Shown piece after piece: positions 37,745-47,233 of a DNA stretch of 64,000 nt; position 1 is the stretch's first letter; each line of letters starts with the position of its first letter. The DNA is taken from positions 1 through 64,000 of the forward strand of contig NZ_FQYT01000005.1 of assembly GCF_900141895.1 (NCBI RefSeq). Direction: 5' to 3'. The notes under the pieces are model-generated. The model made no database searches, was not told the DNA's origin, and worked only from the letters and a program-made list of their open reading frames with translations. The position numbers and the translations under genes are program-made. The DNA is from Parasporobacterium paucivorans DSM 15970 (lineage in GTDB: Bacteria; Bacillota; Clostridia; Lachnospirales; Lachnospiraceae).

Positions 37745-38044
37745 ATGAGAAAATATGGAAAGAAAAGAAGCCGGAACAGGCTGGGAATATTTTCCATCGC
37801 AATCGTGGTGCTGCTCATGGGGACAGTACTCACCACTAAAATGGTGTATCTCCACAACCGGAATGTGGAAATGAATGAGCAGAAAGCCGAATTGCAGGGA
37901 CTTCTTGAGGATGAGACACTCAGGAAAGATGACCTCGAAAAAGAACGTATTTATGTCCAAACAAAGAAATACATCGAAGAAAAGGCATATGGTCTGGGGT
38001 ATCTGTATCCGGATGAAATCATATTTAAACCAACTGAAAAATAA
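37745..38044 (+). CDS. divIC: DivIC/FtsB-like septum formation initiator
   Basis: A 99-residue protein from ATG 37745 (6 nt after GGAGGG; an in-frame TTG at 37739 is too close). A basic N-terminus (about 1-12) precedes one transmembrane helix (about 15-34). An extracellular coiled coil (about 38-75) and a short GYLYPDEIIF tail follow. DivIC pairs with FtsL in the divisome. In spore-formers yabP and yabQ often precede it, but they are absent here. Confidence 0.88.
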   Translation: MRKYGKKRSRNRLGIFSIAIVVLLMGTVLTTKMVYLHNRNVEMNEQKAELQGLLEDETLRKDDLEKERIYVQTKKYIEEKAYGLGYLYPDEIIFKPTEK

Positions 38045-38115
38045 AAGGCGGGCATTTCGATTTCGTATTGAAGTGCTTTTCTTGTTTTTTACATATATTT
38101 GGAATGGGAGAAGTC

Positions 38116-39513
38116 ATGACGGGAAGGGTAAAGGAATATCTGCTTAAAAACAGGCTGATTCAAAATGGAGAAGGCGTTGTCCTGGGAATTTCGGGCGGAG
38201 CGGATTCTGTATGCCTTCTGTCCGTCCTGCATAAGCTCAGCCGGGCTATGAACCTGAAGCTCACTGTTGTGCATGTAAATCATGGCATCCGAGGGGAAGA
38301 AGCCGTGGAGGACAGCAGGTATGTGGAAGGACTGTGCAGGGAAAGACAGATACCCTTTCGGCTGTTTTGCGTGGATGCCCCTGCAACGGCCGCCCGGGAG
38401 AAGCTGTCGGTTGAGGAGGCCGGAAGAAAGCTGAGATATCAGCTTTTAGAGCAGGTCCGACTGGAAACCGGCGCCGATAAAATAGCTGTGGCCCATAACA
38501 AAAACGACAGTGCAGAAACCATGCTGTTCAACCTTTTTCGGGGAACCGGGATAAAAGGGCTGTCGGGAATAAGGCCCTGCCGGAATCATATAATCAGGCC
38601 AATACTGTTCCTGGAGCGAAAAGAAATTGAAGAATATCTGGAGACTGAAGGGCTGCCCTATAGAACGGACAGCACGAACCTGGAGACGGATTATATGCGG
38701 AACAAAATCAGGCTGAAGCTTTTTCCGGTCATTACCGGAGAAATAAATACCAGGGCAGTCAGCCATATAACGGATGCCTGCGCGGAAATTGCCGAAACAG
38801 AGGAGTATCTTGGCAAAATCACGAATAATTCGTATGCCGAAACGGTAAAAGAGAAAGAAGGCATGCTGTTCATAGATGGTGCAGCCTTTCAAAGGCTTGA
38901 AAAGGTAATCAGGAAGAGGATTATCCGCAAAGCGATACAAGAAATGGCGGAAAGTCTTAAAGACATAACCAGAACGCACATAGAGGATGTGCTGGAACTT
39001 CTTGACAAAAACGTAGGTAAGAAAATTTCCCTCCCGTACGGTGTGGAGGTTAAGAGAACTTACGATGGTATAACCGTTTATAAAGAGGATCGAGTGCAAG
39101 CAGCGGCATCCCTGGAACCCCTTGAAATCGAAAAAAACGGAAGCTACACGTTTGACGGAGGAACTGTCACATTGCGGCTTCTGGACGAGGGGATAAATAA
39201 TGATGAACTTGGGGGAAACCACTATACGAAACATTTCGATTATGATAGAATAAAAGGCAATTTAACTATTCGGACCCGCCGGCAGGGCGACTATATTACC
39301 ATAAGCCCAGGCTGTAAAAAGAAAAAACTTAAAACCTATTTCATTGATTGCAAAATCCCAAGGGAATACAGGGATGAGACACTTCTTCTTGCAGAGGAAA
39401 ACCACATATTATGGATAATAGGGCAGGAGCGGATCAGTGAATATTATAAGTTGTCGGAGAATACCCGGAATATTTTGGAAGTAAGCTATATTGGAGGGCA
39501 TGATGAAAGATAA
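38116..39513 (+). CDS. tilS: tRNA(Ile)-lysidine synthetase
   Basis: A 465-residue protein that converts C34 of tRNA-Ile2 (CAT) to lysidine so that it reads AUA and is charged with Ile. ATG 38116 is used (GGGAG 5 nt upstream); ATG 38104 is another option. The PP-loop SGGADS (about residue 25) and the HVNHGIRG and AHNKNDSAETMLFNLFRG motifs define the N-terminal domain. A C-terminal domain of about 180 residues completes the long TilS form. It overlaps the start of hpt by 11 bases. Confidence 0.95.
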   Translation: MTGRVKEYLLKNRLIQNGEGVVLGISGGADSVCLLSVLHKLSRAMNLKLTVVHVNHGIRGEEAVEDSRYVEGLCRERQIPFRLFCVDAPATAAREKLSVEEAGRKLRYQLLEQVRLETGADKIAVAHNKNDSAETMLFNLFRGTGIKGLSGIRPCRNHIIRPILFLERKEIEEYLETEGLPYRTDSTNLETDYMRNKIRLKLFPVITGEINTRAVSHITDACAEIAETEEYLGKITNNSYAETVKEKEGMLFIDGAAFQRLEKVIRKRIIRKAIQEMAESLKDITRTHIEDVLELLDKNVGKKISLPYGVEVKRTYDGITVYKEDRVQAAASLEPLEIEKNGSYTFDGGTVTLRLLDEGINNDELGGNHYTKHFDYDRIKGNLTIRTRRQGDYITISPGCKKKKLKTYFIDCKIPREYRDETLLLAEENHILWIIGQERISEYYKLSENTRNILEVSYIGGHDER

Positions 39514-40024
39514 AATCAGTGTGATGATATCGGAAGAAGATGTGAATCGGAAAATCAGAGAACTGGGAGCAGAGATATCAAAGGATTATGAAGGAAAGGA
39601 TCTTCATATGATCTGCGTGCTGAAGGGCGGGGCCTTCTTCATGTGCGAACTGGCCAAGAGGATCACTGTTCCGGTTACAATCGATTTTATGTCCGTTTCC
39701 AGTTATGGAGGAGAAACGGAAAGCAGCGGAATTGTAAGGATTGTGAAGGATCTGGACGAACCGGTGGAAGGAAGGGAAGTCCTGGTTGTAGAGGATATAG
39801 TAGATTCCGGCAGGACATTAAGTTATCTGATGGGGATGCTGCAGGATAGAAAGCCGAAAAGCCTGGCGCTCTGTACCCTGTTAAATAAACCGGACAGAAG
39901 GGTAACGGAGGTCCGGGTGGATTACATCGGATTTGATATACCGGATAAGTTTGTAGTTGGATTTGGACTTGATTACGGACAGAGATACAGAAACCTCCCA
40001 TTCATTGGAGTGGTGGAAGAGTAA
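39503..40024 (+). CDS. hpt: hypoxanthine phosphoribosyltransferase
   Basis: A 174-residue purine salvage enzyme that makes IMP and GMP from hypoxanthine or guanine and PRPP. The PRPP loop is VLVVEDIVDSGRTLSYL, and the purine-binding C-terminus is FVVGFGLDYGQRYRNLP. The start is ATG 39503 with GGAGGG upstream, inside the end of tilS; adjacent ATG 39500 is also possible. The tilS-hpt-ftsH order is conserved in Firmicutes. Confidence 0.96.
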   Translation: MKDKISVMISEEDVNRKIRELGAEISKDYEGKDLHMICVLKGGAFFMCELAKRITVPVTIDFMSVSSYGGETESSGIVRIVKDLDEPVEGREVLVVEDIVDSGRTLSYLMGMLQDRKPKSLALCTLLNKPDRRVTEVRVDYIGFDIPDKFVVGFGLDYGQRYRNLPFIGVVEE

Positions 40025-40050
40025 AATGAGCGAAACAGGAGGACGGAAGT

Positions 40051-41859
40051 TTGAATAAACAGATGAAGGGCATGGGATTTTATGTCGTAATTGCATTGAT
40101 AATGATTACAACCCTGTATTTTATGACAAGCAACAAAAGTACCGGAACGGATTACACAGAAACACAGTTCCTCAAGGATCTTCAGGCTGGCAAAGTAACC
40201 GATGTGGTCATTACGCAGAATGAACAGGTTCCCACAGGAAGCGTTATCGCGACCCTAAAAGATGGGAATAACAAACAGATTTACATTGAGGATACAGGAA
40301 GAATTGTCGGATATCTCCTGGAGAACAATTACGATAATTATGTAATTCGGGATGTGGAAAAACCAAGCTTCATCATGACGACCATTGTCCCTATTGTGAT
40401 AGGACTCATCCTTGTTTTTGTGATTTTTTCTGTCATGAGCAACCAGGCTGGCTCCGGCGGCAATAAGATGATGAATTTCGGAAAAAGCAGAGCCAAGAAA
40501 AGCACGGATCTTTCTAAAAAAGTTTCCTTTAAAAACGTAGCCGGCCTTGATGAGGAAAAAGGGGAATTGGAAGAAATTGTTGATTTTCTGAAATTTCCAA
40601 AGAAGTACACCGAACTGGGAGCAAGAATCCCCAAAGGAGTACTGCTTGTAGGTCCTCCGGGAACGGGAAAAACCCTTTTGGCCAGAGCGGTGGCAGGAGA
40701 AGCTGGTGTTCCGTTTTTCAGCATATCCGGTTCGGATTTTGTGGAAATGTTTGTGGGCGTTGGTGCGTCCAGGGTCAGGGATCTGTTTGAGGAGGCAAAG
40801 AAAAATGCTCCTTGTATCGTGTTTATTGATGAAATCGATGCTGTTGCCAGAAGAAGAGGAACGGGCATGGGCGGCGGACATGATGAAAGAGAACAGACTC
40901 TTAACCAGTTGCTGGTGGAAATGGATGGTTTCGGTGTAAACGAGGGAATCATAGTAATGGCGGCCACAAACAGGGTGGATATTCTGGATCCGGCTATCTT
41001 GCGGCCGGGTCGTTTTGACCGTAAGGTTGCCGTGGGAAGACCGGACGTCAGGGGTAGGGAAGCCATCCTGCAGGTTCATTCCAAAAACAAGCCTCTCGGG
41101 GATGATGTCAATTTGGATACAGTGGCTCGTACGACGGCTGGATTCACAGGAGCCGACCTGGAAAACCTTATGAATGAGGCGGCTATTCAGGCGGCAAAGA
41201 AGAAAAACAGCTTCATAACGCAGGGAGATATCGAGCAGGCGTTCATCAAAGTCGGCATAGGCACAGAAAAGAAAAGCCGGGTAATTTCAGATAAAGAAAA
41301 GAAAATCACGGCGTATCATGAAGCCGGTCATGCCGTCTTGTTCCAGGTACTTCCAGACGTAGGTCCCGTACATACAATTTCTGTGATTCCTACAGGAGTG
41401 GGAGCGGCCGGTTATACGATGCCGCTGCCTGAAAATGATGATATGTTCAGCACAAAAGGGAAAATGCTCCATACCATTATGGTTAGCCTGGGAGGCAGAA
41501 TCGCTGAGGAGATGGTGTGCGACGATATTACGACGGGCGCATCCCAGGACATAAAGCAGGCTACCGGAATAGCGAAGGCCATGGTAATGAGATATGGAAT
41601 GTCCGAGAAAGTCGGAATGATATGCTATGATGACGACACGGATGAAGTCTTTATCGGCAAAGATCTGGCGCATGCCAGGGGATATGCGGATCAGACGGCA
41701 TCCATTATCGACATGGAAGTGAAAAGGATTGTAGACGAATGCTATATAAAGGCAAAGGACATCCTGGAGGAATACAAAACGATCCTTCATAAATGTGCCG
41801 AGCTTCTTATCGTAAAAGAGAAGATCGGACGGGAAGAGTTCGAAGCATTGTTTGAATAA
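40051..41859 (+). CDS. ftsH: ATP-dependent zinc metalloprotease FtsH
   Basis: A 602-residue membrane protease. Translation starts at TTG 40051 with AGGAGG 9 nt upstream. Two transmembrane helices (about 6-24 and 108-130) flank a small extracytoplasmic domain. The AAA+ module has Walker A GPPGTGKT and the second-region-of-homology segment around [15 protein letters not shown]. The protease domain has the zinc site HEAGH. FtsH degrades membrane and regulatory proteins. It is the last gene of the conserved block. Confidence 0.97.
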   Translation: MNKQMKGMGFYVVIALIMITTLYFMTSNKSTGTDYTETQFLKDLQAGKVTDVVITQNEQVPTGSVIATLKDGNNKQIYIEDTGRIVGYLLENNYDNYVIRDVEKPSFIMTTIVPIVIGLILVFVIFSVMSNQAGSGGNKMMNFGKSRAKKSTDLSKKVSFKNVAGLDEEKGELEEIVDFLKFPKKYTELGARIPKGVLLVGPPGTGKTLLARAVAGEAGVPFFSISGSDFVEMFVGVGASRVRDLFEEAKKNAPCIVFIDEIDAVARRRGTGMGGGHDEREQTLNQLLVEMDGFGVNEGIIVMAATNRVDILDPAILRPGRFDRKVAVGRPDVRGREAILQVHSKNKPLGDDVNLDTVARTTAGFTGADLENLMNEAAIQAAKKKNSFITQGDIEQAFIKVGIGTEKKSRVISDKEKKITAYHEAGHAVLFQVLPDVGPVHTISVIPTGVGAAGYTMPLPENDDMFSTKGKMLHTIMVSLGGRIAEEMVCDDITTGASQDIKQATGIAKAMVMRYGMSEKVGMICYDDDTDEVFIGKDLAHARGYADQTASIIDMEVKRIVDECYIKAKDILEEYKTILHKCAELLIVKEKIGREEFEALFE

Positions 41860-41864
41860 AAGAG

Positions 41865-41900
41865 ACGAGCGTATGTCAGGCTGACATGCGCTTGTTTTAT
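41865..41900 (+). terminator. terminator after ftsH
   Basis: ACGAGCGTATGTCAG (from 41865) pairs with CTGACATGCGCTTGT (to 41895) with two G-T pairs, followed by TTTTATTTTT. It lies between convergent ftsH and the LysR gene. Confidence 0.8.
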
Positions 41901-42781
41901 TTTTGTGAAAACTGCTGTGTAAACAGGTTAACTCCCGGATTCAGATTATCATTTCTCCAGGCGGCTATTGCGGTGATGGTCTCGGGCTGGGGCGCAGGCA
42001 GGAAGTACTTGTAGTAGGAAAGTTCCATCCGGGTAATCCCGGTGTCCACGAGGGCAACCCCGAGACCGGAACGGACGTAAATTAGCTGCGAGGCTATATT
42101 GGGACTGTAAATCACTTTGCTGCAGCTGAAACCAAAATTGGATAAGAAGCGGTTCACATCCTCCAGACGGCCGGGAGAATCAGTTACGGAAGGAACAATA
42201 AAGGTTTCATCCCGAAAATCTTCCATCCTGAGATCCGATTTTGCGGCAAGGGGATGGGATGTGCTCATAAGTATCAGGGGAAGAACATCGGAGATTTTGT
42301 GGGAAATCACGTTTTGTATGTTCTTCATTTCGAAATCCAGCGTAAAAATGACATCCATTTTTCCATCTTTCAGGCCCTGTCTTAATTCCTGGAAGGAGCC
42401 GGTAATCAGGGACAGGCTGATTCCGGGAAATTTCTGCTGGAAAGGTACAATATAGTCCGGAACAAAAAGTTCCATATTAAAAGGATCCAGACAACCGATT
42501 ATCAGATTCCCGGTTTTCCCCTGTGAGGCATTGACGGCTGTGGCGACTCCCTTTTCTATGTTCTCGATGGATTCGATAAGGTGCGTCAACATAATGGCAC
42601 CAGAGGGTGTAAGCTGCAGATTCTTTTTGTTGTGGTTGAAAAGATTAAACCCGAGTTCCTTCTCCAGCAGGGAAATCTGACGGCTGATATTCGGCTGCGA
42701 AGTATAGTGCTCCTGTGCGCATTTTGTAAAGCTCAGATGCTTTGCGGCGGATATGAAATATTTTATCTGGTGTGTTGTCAT
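41897..42781 (-). CDS. LysR-type transcriptional regulator
   Basis: A 294-residue regulator. The N-terminal winged helix (about 1-60; MTTHQIKYFISAAKHLSFTK and TSQPNISRQISLLEKELG) and a periplasmic-binding-like effector domain (about 90-294) are clear. It is divergent from the hydrolase-like gene at 42930 with a 148-bp shared control region, the usual arrangement for LysR regulators and their targets. Regulation of that gene in response to its phenolic substrate is therefore inferred. Confidence 0.92.
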   Translation of the reverse strand: MTTHQIKYFISAAKHLSFTKCAQEHYTSQPNISRQISLLEKELGFNLFNHNKKNLQLTPSGAIMLTHLIESIENIEKGVATAVNASQGKTGNLIIGCLDPFNMELFVPDYIVPFQQKFPGISLSLITGSFQELRQGLKDGKMDVIFTLDFEMKNIQNVISHKISDVLPLILMSTSHPLAAKSDLRMEDFRDETFIVPSVTDSPGRLEDVNRFLSNFGFSCSKVIYSPNIASQLIYVRSGLGVALVDTGITRMELSYYKYFLPAPQPETITAIAAWRNDNLNPGVNLFTQQFSQK

Positions 42782-42840
42782 GGGTGACCTCCTTTGTTTT
42801 ATTATAACAAATATTTAATTAAATACAATTATATATACAG

Positions 42841-42864
42841 ATATGTTATTAAATAATGCCATAT
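42841..42864. promoter_or_regulatory. possible LysR-type binding site
   Basis: ATATG-N14-CATAT dyad between the divergent LysR and hydrolase-like genes, about 30-70 bases before the hydrolase promoter and start. Only the outer 5 bases are symmetric, so support is modest. Confidence 0.4.
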
Positions 42865-42870
42865 AGATAT

Positions 42871-42898
42871 TTTTACTTTGAGGTCCTTCGTGTTAAAA
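42871..42898 (+). promoter_or_regulatory. promoter of the hydrolase-like gene
   Basis: TTTACT (42871-42876), a 16-nt spacer and TAAAAT (42893-42898), about 30 nt before ATG 42930. Confidence 0.5.
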
Positions 42899-42929
42899 TT
42901 ACAGAAAGAAATATAAAGGAGACGATTCA

Positions 42930-43715
42930 ATGAAAAAAGTAGCTGTAACCAGGGAAGAAAAGGCATTGCCATATTACAAATATTTCAACCGCGAAATGGC
43001 AGAGGCACCGGCTGAAAAAGTAAAAATCGGGGAGGGTCCTCAGAATGATCCCCGAAACGGAGTAAAATTAGAAGACAGGAATAAATACCTGTCTGGAGAA
43101 GCGCCCGGATTTGAGGTTGGATTCTGTGTAATGGAAAATGGAACAGGACTTGTGGCGAATAAGACATTTATGCAGGGAGTTACCGGTGAGATGCTGGACT
43201 GGTGGTTTCCATGGCATAGCGTTGGCTCTGATCTGCGATATAAAATATGGGATAATGAAGATCATTACTTCGCAAAAGCAGATAAGGTGGAATATGTTGT
43301 AGACCCGAATGTGCCGAACAGCCAGAAAACCTGGGGAGTGAACCATCAGATACTGGAGGACATCGGGTCCGGTCCGGAGCCGCTTTTGCTTTGCTTCAAA
43401 CGCCCTAAAGACATGGGATTTGATGAAAGTATACTTGGCACTGAAAAGTGTGCTTCCCTCGTATGCGGTTATGGCATCGGAACTCCTGCCATCATGGTGC
43501 ATAAATGGTATCCGGTGGAAGGCGGTGTGATGTTTGAATCCCGTTTCTGGATCGGATACACGGCAAAGGACGGTGAATTCATTAAAGTGGTTCCGGAAGG
43601 ACAAGCAATTCCCGAAATTGTCACCAGAAAACTGTTCCAGCACAATATAAAGGAATACACGAATCTTGCGAATTTTCTTCCGGAAATCTATGCCGAGGAA
43701 AAGGATAACTTCTAA
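42930..43715 (+). CDS. phloretin hydrolase / DAPG hydrolase-like protein
   Basis: A 261-residue protein resembling the PhlG family, which breaks a carbon-carbon bond between an aromatic ring and an acyl group using zinc; the family includes the phloretin hydrolase of the gut flavonoid degrader Eubacterium ramulus. The candidate zinc ligands are H96 in LDWWFPWHS and H238/E242 in QHNIKEY (an HxxxE arrangement like that of PhlG), with an acidic residue near 121 as a possible fourth. A divergent LysR gene and its own promoter suggest substrate control. The substrate is inferred, not shown. Confidence 0.75.
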   Translation: MKKVAVTREEKALPYYKYFNREMAEAPAEKVKIGEGPQNDPRNGVKLEDRNKYLSGEAPGFEVGFCVMENGTGLVANKTFMQGVTGEMLDWWFPWHSVGSDLRYKIWDNEDHYFAKADKVEYVVDPNVPNSQKTWGVNHQILEDIGSGPEPLLLCFKRPKDMGFDESILGTEKCASLVCGYGIGTPAIMVHKWYPVEGGVMFESRFWIGYTAKDGEFIKVVPEGQAIPEIVTRKLFQHNIKEYTNLANFLPEIYAEEKDNF

Positions 43716-43730
43716 AAAACGATGTATGCG

Positions 43731-43750
43731 GACAGCCTTCCGGGGCTGTC
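43731..43750 (+). terminator. weak terminator after the hydrolase-like gene
   Basis: GACAGCC (43731-43737) pairs with GGCTGTC (43744-43750); the tail TCATTTTA is T-poor. Confidence 0.45.
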
Positions 43751-43778
43751 TCATTTTAAATGGAAGGCCTTAAATTGG

Positions 43779-43807
43779 TTGACAAAGGTAGAAAAATATT
43801 TTACAAT
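43779..43807 (+). promoter_or_regulatory. tRNA-Phe promoter
   Basis: TTGACA (43779-43784), a 17-nt spacer and TACAAT (43802-43807), about 18 nt before the tRNA. Confidence 0.8.
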
Positions 43808-43825
43808 CGGTTTGTCATCATGACT

Positions 43826-43898
<73 letters not shown>

Positions 43899-43928
43899 TT
43901 TTTTGTTACCAAATTTCGGGAGGTGGCC

Positions 43929-45656
43929 ATGAAAGTTGTTCTTGCAGCCCTGAATGCAAAATATATTCACTCGTGTCTGGCTGTTTACAGCCTGAAAGCA
44001 AATGCGGCAGAATATAAAAATGACATAAGCATAGAAGAATATACGATAAACCAGAAAAACGAAGACATCGTCAGACAGCTCTATGTGTCGGGTCCGGATG
44101 TTCTTGCATTTTCCTGCTATATTTGGAACATCGAGCAGACCATGCGGGTTGTCAGGGATATCAGAAAGATTCTTCCGGTAACCAGGATTTGGCTTGGGGG
44201 TCCGGAAGCTTTTTATAATGCAAAAAAACTTCTGGAGGAAAATCAGGAGCTGGATGGAATCATGCTGGGTGAAGGGGAGCACACTTTTTATGAACTCCTC
44301 AGGTTTTATGACGGAAAAGGAAAAAGCCTGAAGGACGTGAATGGAATCGTCCTAAGGGAGGGTTCCTCAATCGTGGATACGGGTTTCAGGGATGTACTGA
44401 ACATGGACGGCCTGGAGTTTGCTTATGGGGATCTTTCGGATTTTGAACACAGGATAATATATTATGAAAGCAGCAGGGGCTGCCCGTTTTCCTGCAGCTA
44501 TTGTCTTTCGTCCATAGAGAAGAAGCTGCGGTTCAGAAGTGTTGAGAAGGTAAAAAAGGATTTGGAGTTCTTTCTGTCCAGCCGGGTCAGACAGGTCAAA
44601 TTCGTGGACAGGACATTCAATGCGGACAAGAGGCATGCAGACGCGGTCTGGACATTCCTTTTGGAAAATGACAATGGGATAACCAATTTTCATTTTGAAA
44701 TTTCAGCGGATTTACTGGATGAGGAACAGCTGCACCTTCTTTCAAGGATGCGCAAGGGCCTGATCCAGCTTGAAACAGGAGTGCAGACGGCCAATCAAGC
44801 GACGCTGGGGGAAATCGACAGGAGGATGGATCTGGATAAAGTCAAAGAGGCAACCGTTCGAATCCGATCCTTTAAAAATATACATCAGCATCTCGACCTG
44901 ATTGCGGGCCTGCCTTTCGAATCCTTTGACAGCTTCGGCAGGTCTTTTGACGAAGTGTACAGCCTCAGACCGGATATGCTGCAGCTGGGATTCCTGAAGG
45001 TGCTGAGAGGTTCAAAAATGCACGACAAAGCGTCGGAATACGGCCTCATTTCCCAGTCTGCCCCTCCTTATGAGGTCATGCAGACGAAATGGCTGACCTA
45101 TGATGAACTGGATGCTCTCAAAGGAGTGGAAGAGGCGCTGGAAATCTATTATAACAGCGGCCAGTTCGTGAACACGCTCAGGTGTCTGGAGAGGAGCTTT
45201 GAAAGCCCTTTTGAGATGTATAGGATGCTTGCTGTCGCCCTGAAGGAAATGAACCGCTATATGAAGCATTCCAGGGGTGACTATTATGAATGTCTCCTGC
45301 GGTCTGCAATTGATGCGAATAAGGAAGAAATTTACAGGGAACTGCTGACTCTGGATCTGTATTTGAGAGAAAATCTGAAGAGCAGACCCGGGTTTGCAAA
45401 AAACCAGGACCGCTTTAAAGAGGATATAAAGAATTTTTACCGGGATACGGATAAAGTTTCGCAATATCTCAGAGGATATGAAGAATTTGATTCGAAGCAG
45501 ATTGCCAGAATGACGCATATAGAGGTATTTGAACGGGATATCTTCAGATTTGTGGAGACGGGAAGCGACGATGGATCGGTGACGGGCATACTCTTTGATT
45601 ATCGGAACAAAGACGAAATGACCAATCAGGCAAAGCTGTATGTAGTGAACCTGTAG
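43929..45656 (+). CDS. cobalamin-binding-type radical SAM protein, DUF4080 group
   Basis: A 575-residue protein from ATG 43929 (GGGAGG upstream; the longer open frame runs into tRNA-Phe). The N-terminal B12-binding-like domain (about 1-145; KVVLAALNAKYIHS) has no clear cobalamin His. The radical SAM core has the CxxxCxxC cluster motif as CPFSCSYC and continues to about 390. The C-terminal part fits DUF4080. These enzymes often methylate or rearrange RNA or small molecules, but the substrate of this group is unknown to me. Confidence 0.88.
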   Translation: MKVVLAALNAKYIHSCLAVYSLKANAAEYKNDISIEEYTINQKNEDIVRQLYVSGPDVLAFSCYIWNIEQTMRVVRDIRKILPVTRIWLGGPEAFYNAKKLLEENQELDGIMLGEGEHTFYELLRFYDGKGKSLKDVNGIVLREGSSIVDTGFRDVLNMDGLEFAYGDLSDFEHRIIYYESSRGCPFSCSYCLSSIEKKLRFRSVEKVKKDLEFFLSSRVRQVKFVDRTFNADKRHADAVWTFLLENDNGITNFHFEISADLLDEEQLHLLSRMRKGLIQLETGVQTANQATLGEIDRRMDLDKVKEATVRIRSFKNIHQHLDLIAGLPFESFDSFGRSFDEVYSLRPDMLQLGFLKVLRGSKMHDKASEYGLISQSAPPYEVMQTKWLTYDELDALKGVEEALEIYYNSGQFVNTLRCLERSFESPFEMYRMLAVALKEMNRYMKHSRGDYYECLLRSAIDANKEEIYRELLTLDLYLRENLKSRPGFAKNQDRFKEDIKNFYRDTDKVSQYLRGYEEFDSKQIARMTHIEVFERDIFRFVETGSDDGSVTGILFDYRNKDEMTNQAKLYVVNL

Positions 45657-45672
45657 GAAGAGGAGCAGAAAC

Positions 45673-46323
45673 ATGGCGAAATATATCAGGGAAATTCTTC
45701 AACTGTTGGATGATTATTATGGGGCGGAATACAGATGCTATCTTTCCCATGAGAATGCTTGGCAGCTGCTGACGGCCACCATACTCAGCGCCCAATGTAC
45801 CGACGACAGAGTCAATCAGGTAACAAAGGAGCTCTTTAAAAAATATGATACCCTTGAAAAGCTGGCCGCTGCAGACATAAGTGAGCTGGAGCAGGATATA
45901 TTCTCAACCGGGTTTTACAGAAACAAGGCGAAAAACATTCTTGCCAGCACGAATATGCTGCTGGAGAAATTCGAAGGAGAAGTTCCCCGGACCATGGAAG
46001 AACTTACATCCCTTCCCGGGGTCGGCAGGAAGACGGCAAATGTTATCCGTGGAAATATTTACGGTGAGCCAAGCATTGTTGTAGACACCCACGTAAAGCG
46101 GATATCGAAGAAACTCGGATTTACTGACCAGGAGGATCCGGAAAAGATAGAATTCGAGCTGATGAAGGTTCTGCCAAAAGATCATTGGATAAGCTACAAT
46201 ACCCAGATCATTGCCCACGGAAGGACCATTTGTACTGCTAGAAAACCCAAATGCGGGGAATGCTTTCTTGCAGGATACTGCAGAGAAGGAAGGAAGGTAA
46301 CAGGACGGAAAGATGATATGTGA
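45673..46323 (+). CDS. nth: endonuclease III
   Basis: A 216-residue DNA glycosylase/AP lyase for oxidised pyrimidines. The helix-hairpin-helix LPGVGRKTA contains the catalytic Lys (K120), the catalytic Asp is D138 in VDTHVKR, and the 4Fe-4S cluster cysteines are C187, C194, C197 and C203. The residue numbers equal those of the E. coli enzyme. It overlaps the next gene by 11 bases. Confidence 0.97.
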   Translation: MAKYIREILQLLDDYYGAEYRCYLSHENAWQLLTATILSAQCTDDRVNQVTKELFKKYDTLEKLAAADISELEQDIFSTGFYRNKAKNILASTNMLLEKFEGEVPRTMEELTSLPGVGRKTANVIRGNIYGEPSIVVDTHVKRISKKLGFTDQEDPEKIEFELMKVLPKDHWISYNTQIIAHGRTICTARKPKCGECFLAGYCREGRKVTGRKDDM

Positions 46324-47023
46324 TTATGTGGCAGTTGATGTGGAAACCACCGGTCTGAATCCGGTTTCGGATAAACTGATTGAAATTGGAGCCATAAAGG
46401 TAGTTGGGTTTGAAGTGGTGCAGACGTTCACCACCCTGATAAATCCGGGAATGGATATTCCCTGGAGGATCACTCAGATAACAGGCATTACGGACGAAAT
46501 GGTGCTGGAAGCCCCGGCCGTGGGGGAAGTTATGGGAGAACTGGCTGATTTTTGTGGGGACATGGTTCTGCTGGGGCACAATATCCGGTTTGACTATAGT
46601 TTTCTTAAACAGAACTTCCTGAATCTCAGTATGGATTTCGAGGCTTCCGGACTGGACACCTTGAAGATTGCCAGGAAGCTTCTGCCAGATTTTGAAAAAA
46701 GAAACCTTGATTACCTCTGCAAAGTCTTCGATATCAAGGATGATCAGCACCACCGGGCATGCAATGATGCCAATGCGGCAAGTCTCTTGTACAGATGCCT
46801 GCTGGAAAGGTATGGTGGTGAAAATCCTCAAATATTTGAGGTGGAAAAGCTCAGCTATAAAGGTGCCAAAATCTGTCCCATCACTCCTAAGCAAAAAGCA
46901 TTTTTGGGAGCCCTGATTAATCATCATAATCTGTTGGAGGAGTATGAAGTAGATAAGCTCAGTAAAAACGAGGCTTCCAGAATTATCGACAAAATAATTC
47001 TGAATTATGGCAGAATGAAATAG
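46313..47023 (+). CDS. DnaQ-like 3'-5' exonuclease
   Basis: A 236-residue DEDDh exonuclease. Motif I is VDVETTGLN, motif II is in LLGHNIRFDYSFLKQ and motif III is HRACNDANAASLL, so the active site is complete. The C-terminal 70 residues (about 170-236) are an added helical part. It resembles the proofreading domain of PolC or DNA polymerase III epsilon, but is a stand-alone enzyme. Translational coupling to nth suggests a role in repair or end trimming. Confidence 0.9.
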   Translation: MICDYVAVDVETTGLNPVSDKLIEIGAIKVVGFEVVQTFTTLINPGMDIPWRITQITGITDEMVLEAPAVGEVMGELADFCGDMVLLGHNIRFDYSFLKQNFLNLSMDFEASGLDTLKIARKLLPDFEKRNLDYLCKVFDIKDDQHHRACNDANAASLLYRCLLERYGGENPQIFEVEKLSYKGAKICPITPKQKAFLGALINHHNLLEEYEVDKLSKNEASRIIDKIILNYGRMK

Positions 47024-47053
47024 ATGTAAACGATGGGATTTTGATATTGATTG

Positions 47054-47062
47054 TGTTATAAT
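47054..47062 (+). promoter_or_regulatory. extended -10 promoter for the microprotein and VanW gene
   Basis: TGT directly before TATAAT (47057-47062). The -35 region is weak. Confidence 0.5.
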
Positions 47063-47103
47063 CTACTCTGATATTAGTTGATTAAAAGTACGAGAGGGAA
47101 ACA

Positions 47104-47211
47104 ATGTTGAATTTTAATAATAAAAAAACAAAAAAAGCAATATCAGGCATAATCATCATACTTATTGTACTTGCGATGGTATTGACAGCCGTTTTGCCGG
47201 CATTATATTGA
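47104..47211 (+). CDS. 35-residue transmembrane microprotein
   Basis: A short open frame ATG 47104 to TGA 47211 with GAGAGGG 7-10 nt upstream. The N-terminus is polar and basic (MLNFNNKKTKKA), followed by one strongly hydrophobic helix (ISGIIIILIVLAMVLTAVL) and the end PALY. It sits 22 bases before the VanW-protein gene and after an extended -10 promoter. Small membrane proteins of this shape occur in Lachnospiraceae, but I cannot name this one. Confidence 0.65.
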   Translation: MLNFNNKKTKKAISGIIIILIVLAMVLTAVLPALY

Positions 47212-47233
47212 TCTTGAAGGGAAGGATTTTTTG

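Noticed and set aside
40255-41079. 274- and 242-codon frames antisense to ftsH
   Set aside because: Shadow frames opposite the AAA+ domain, without start signals.
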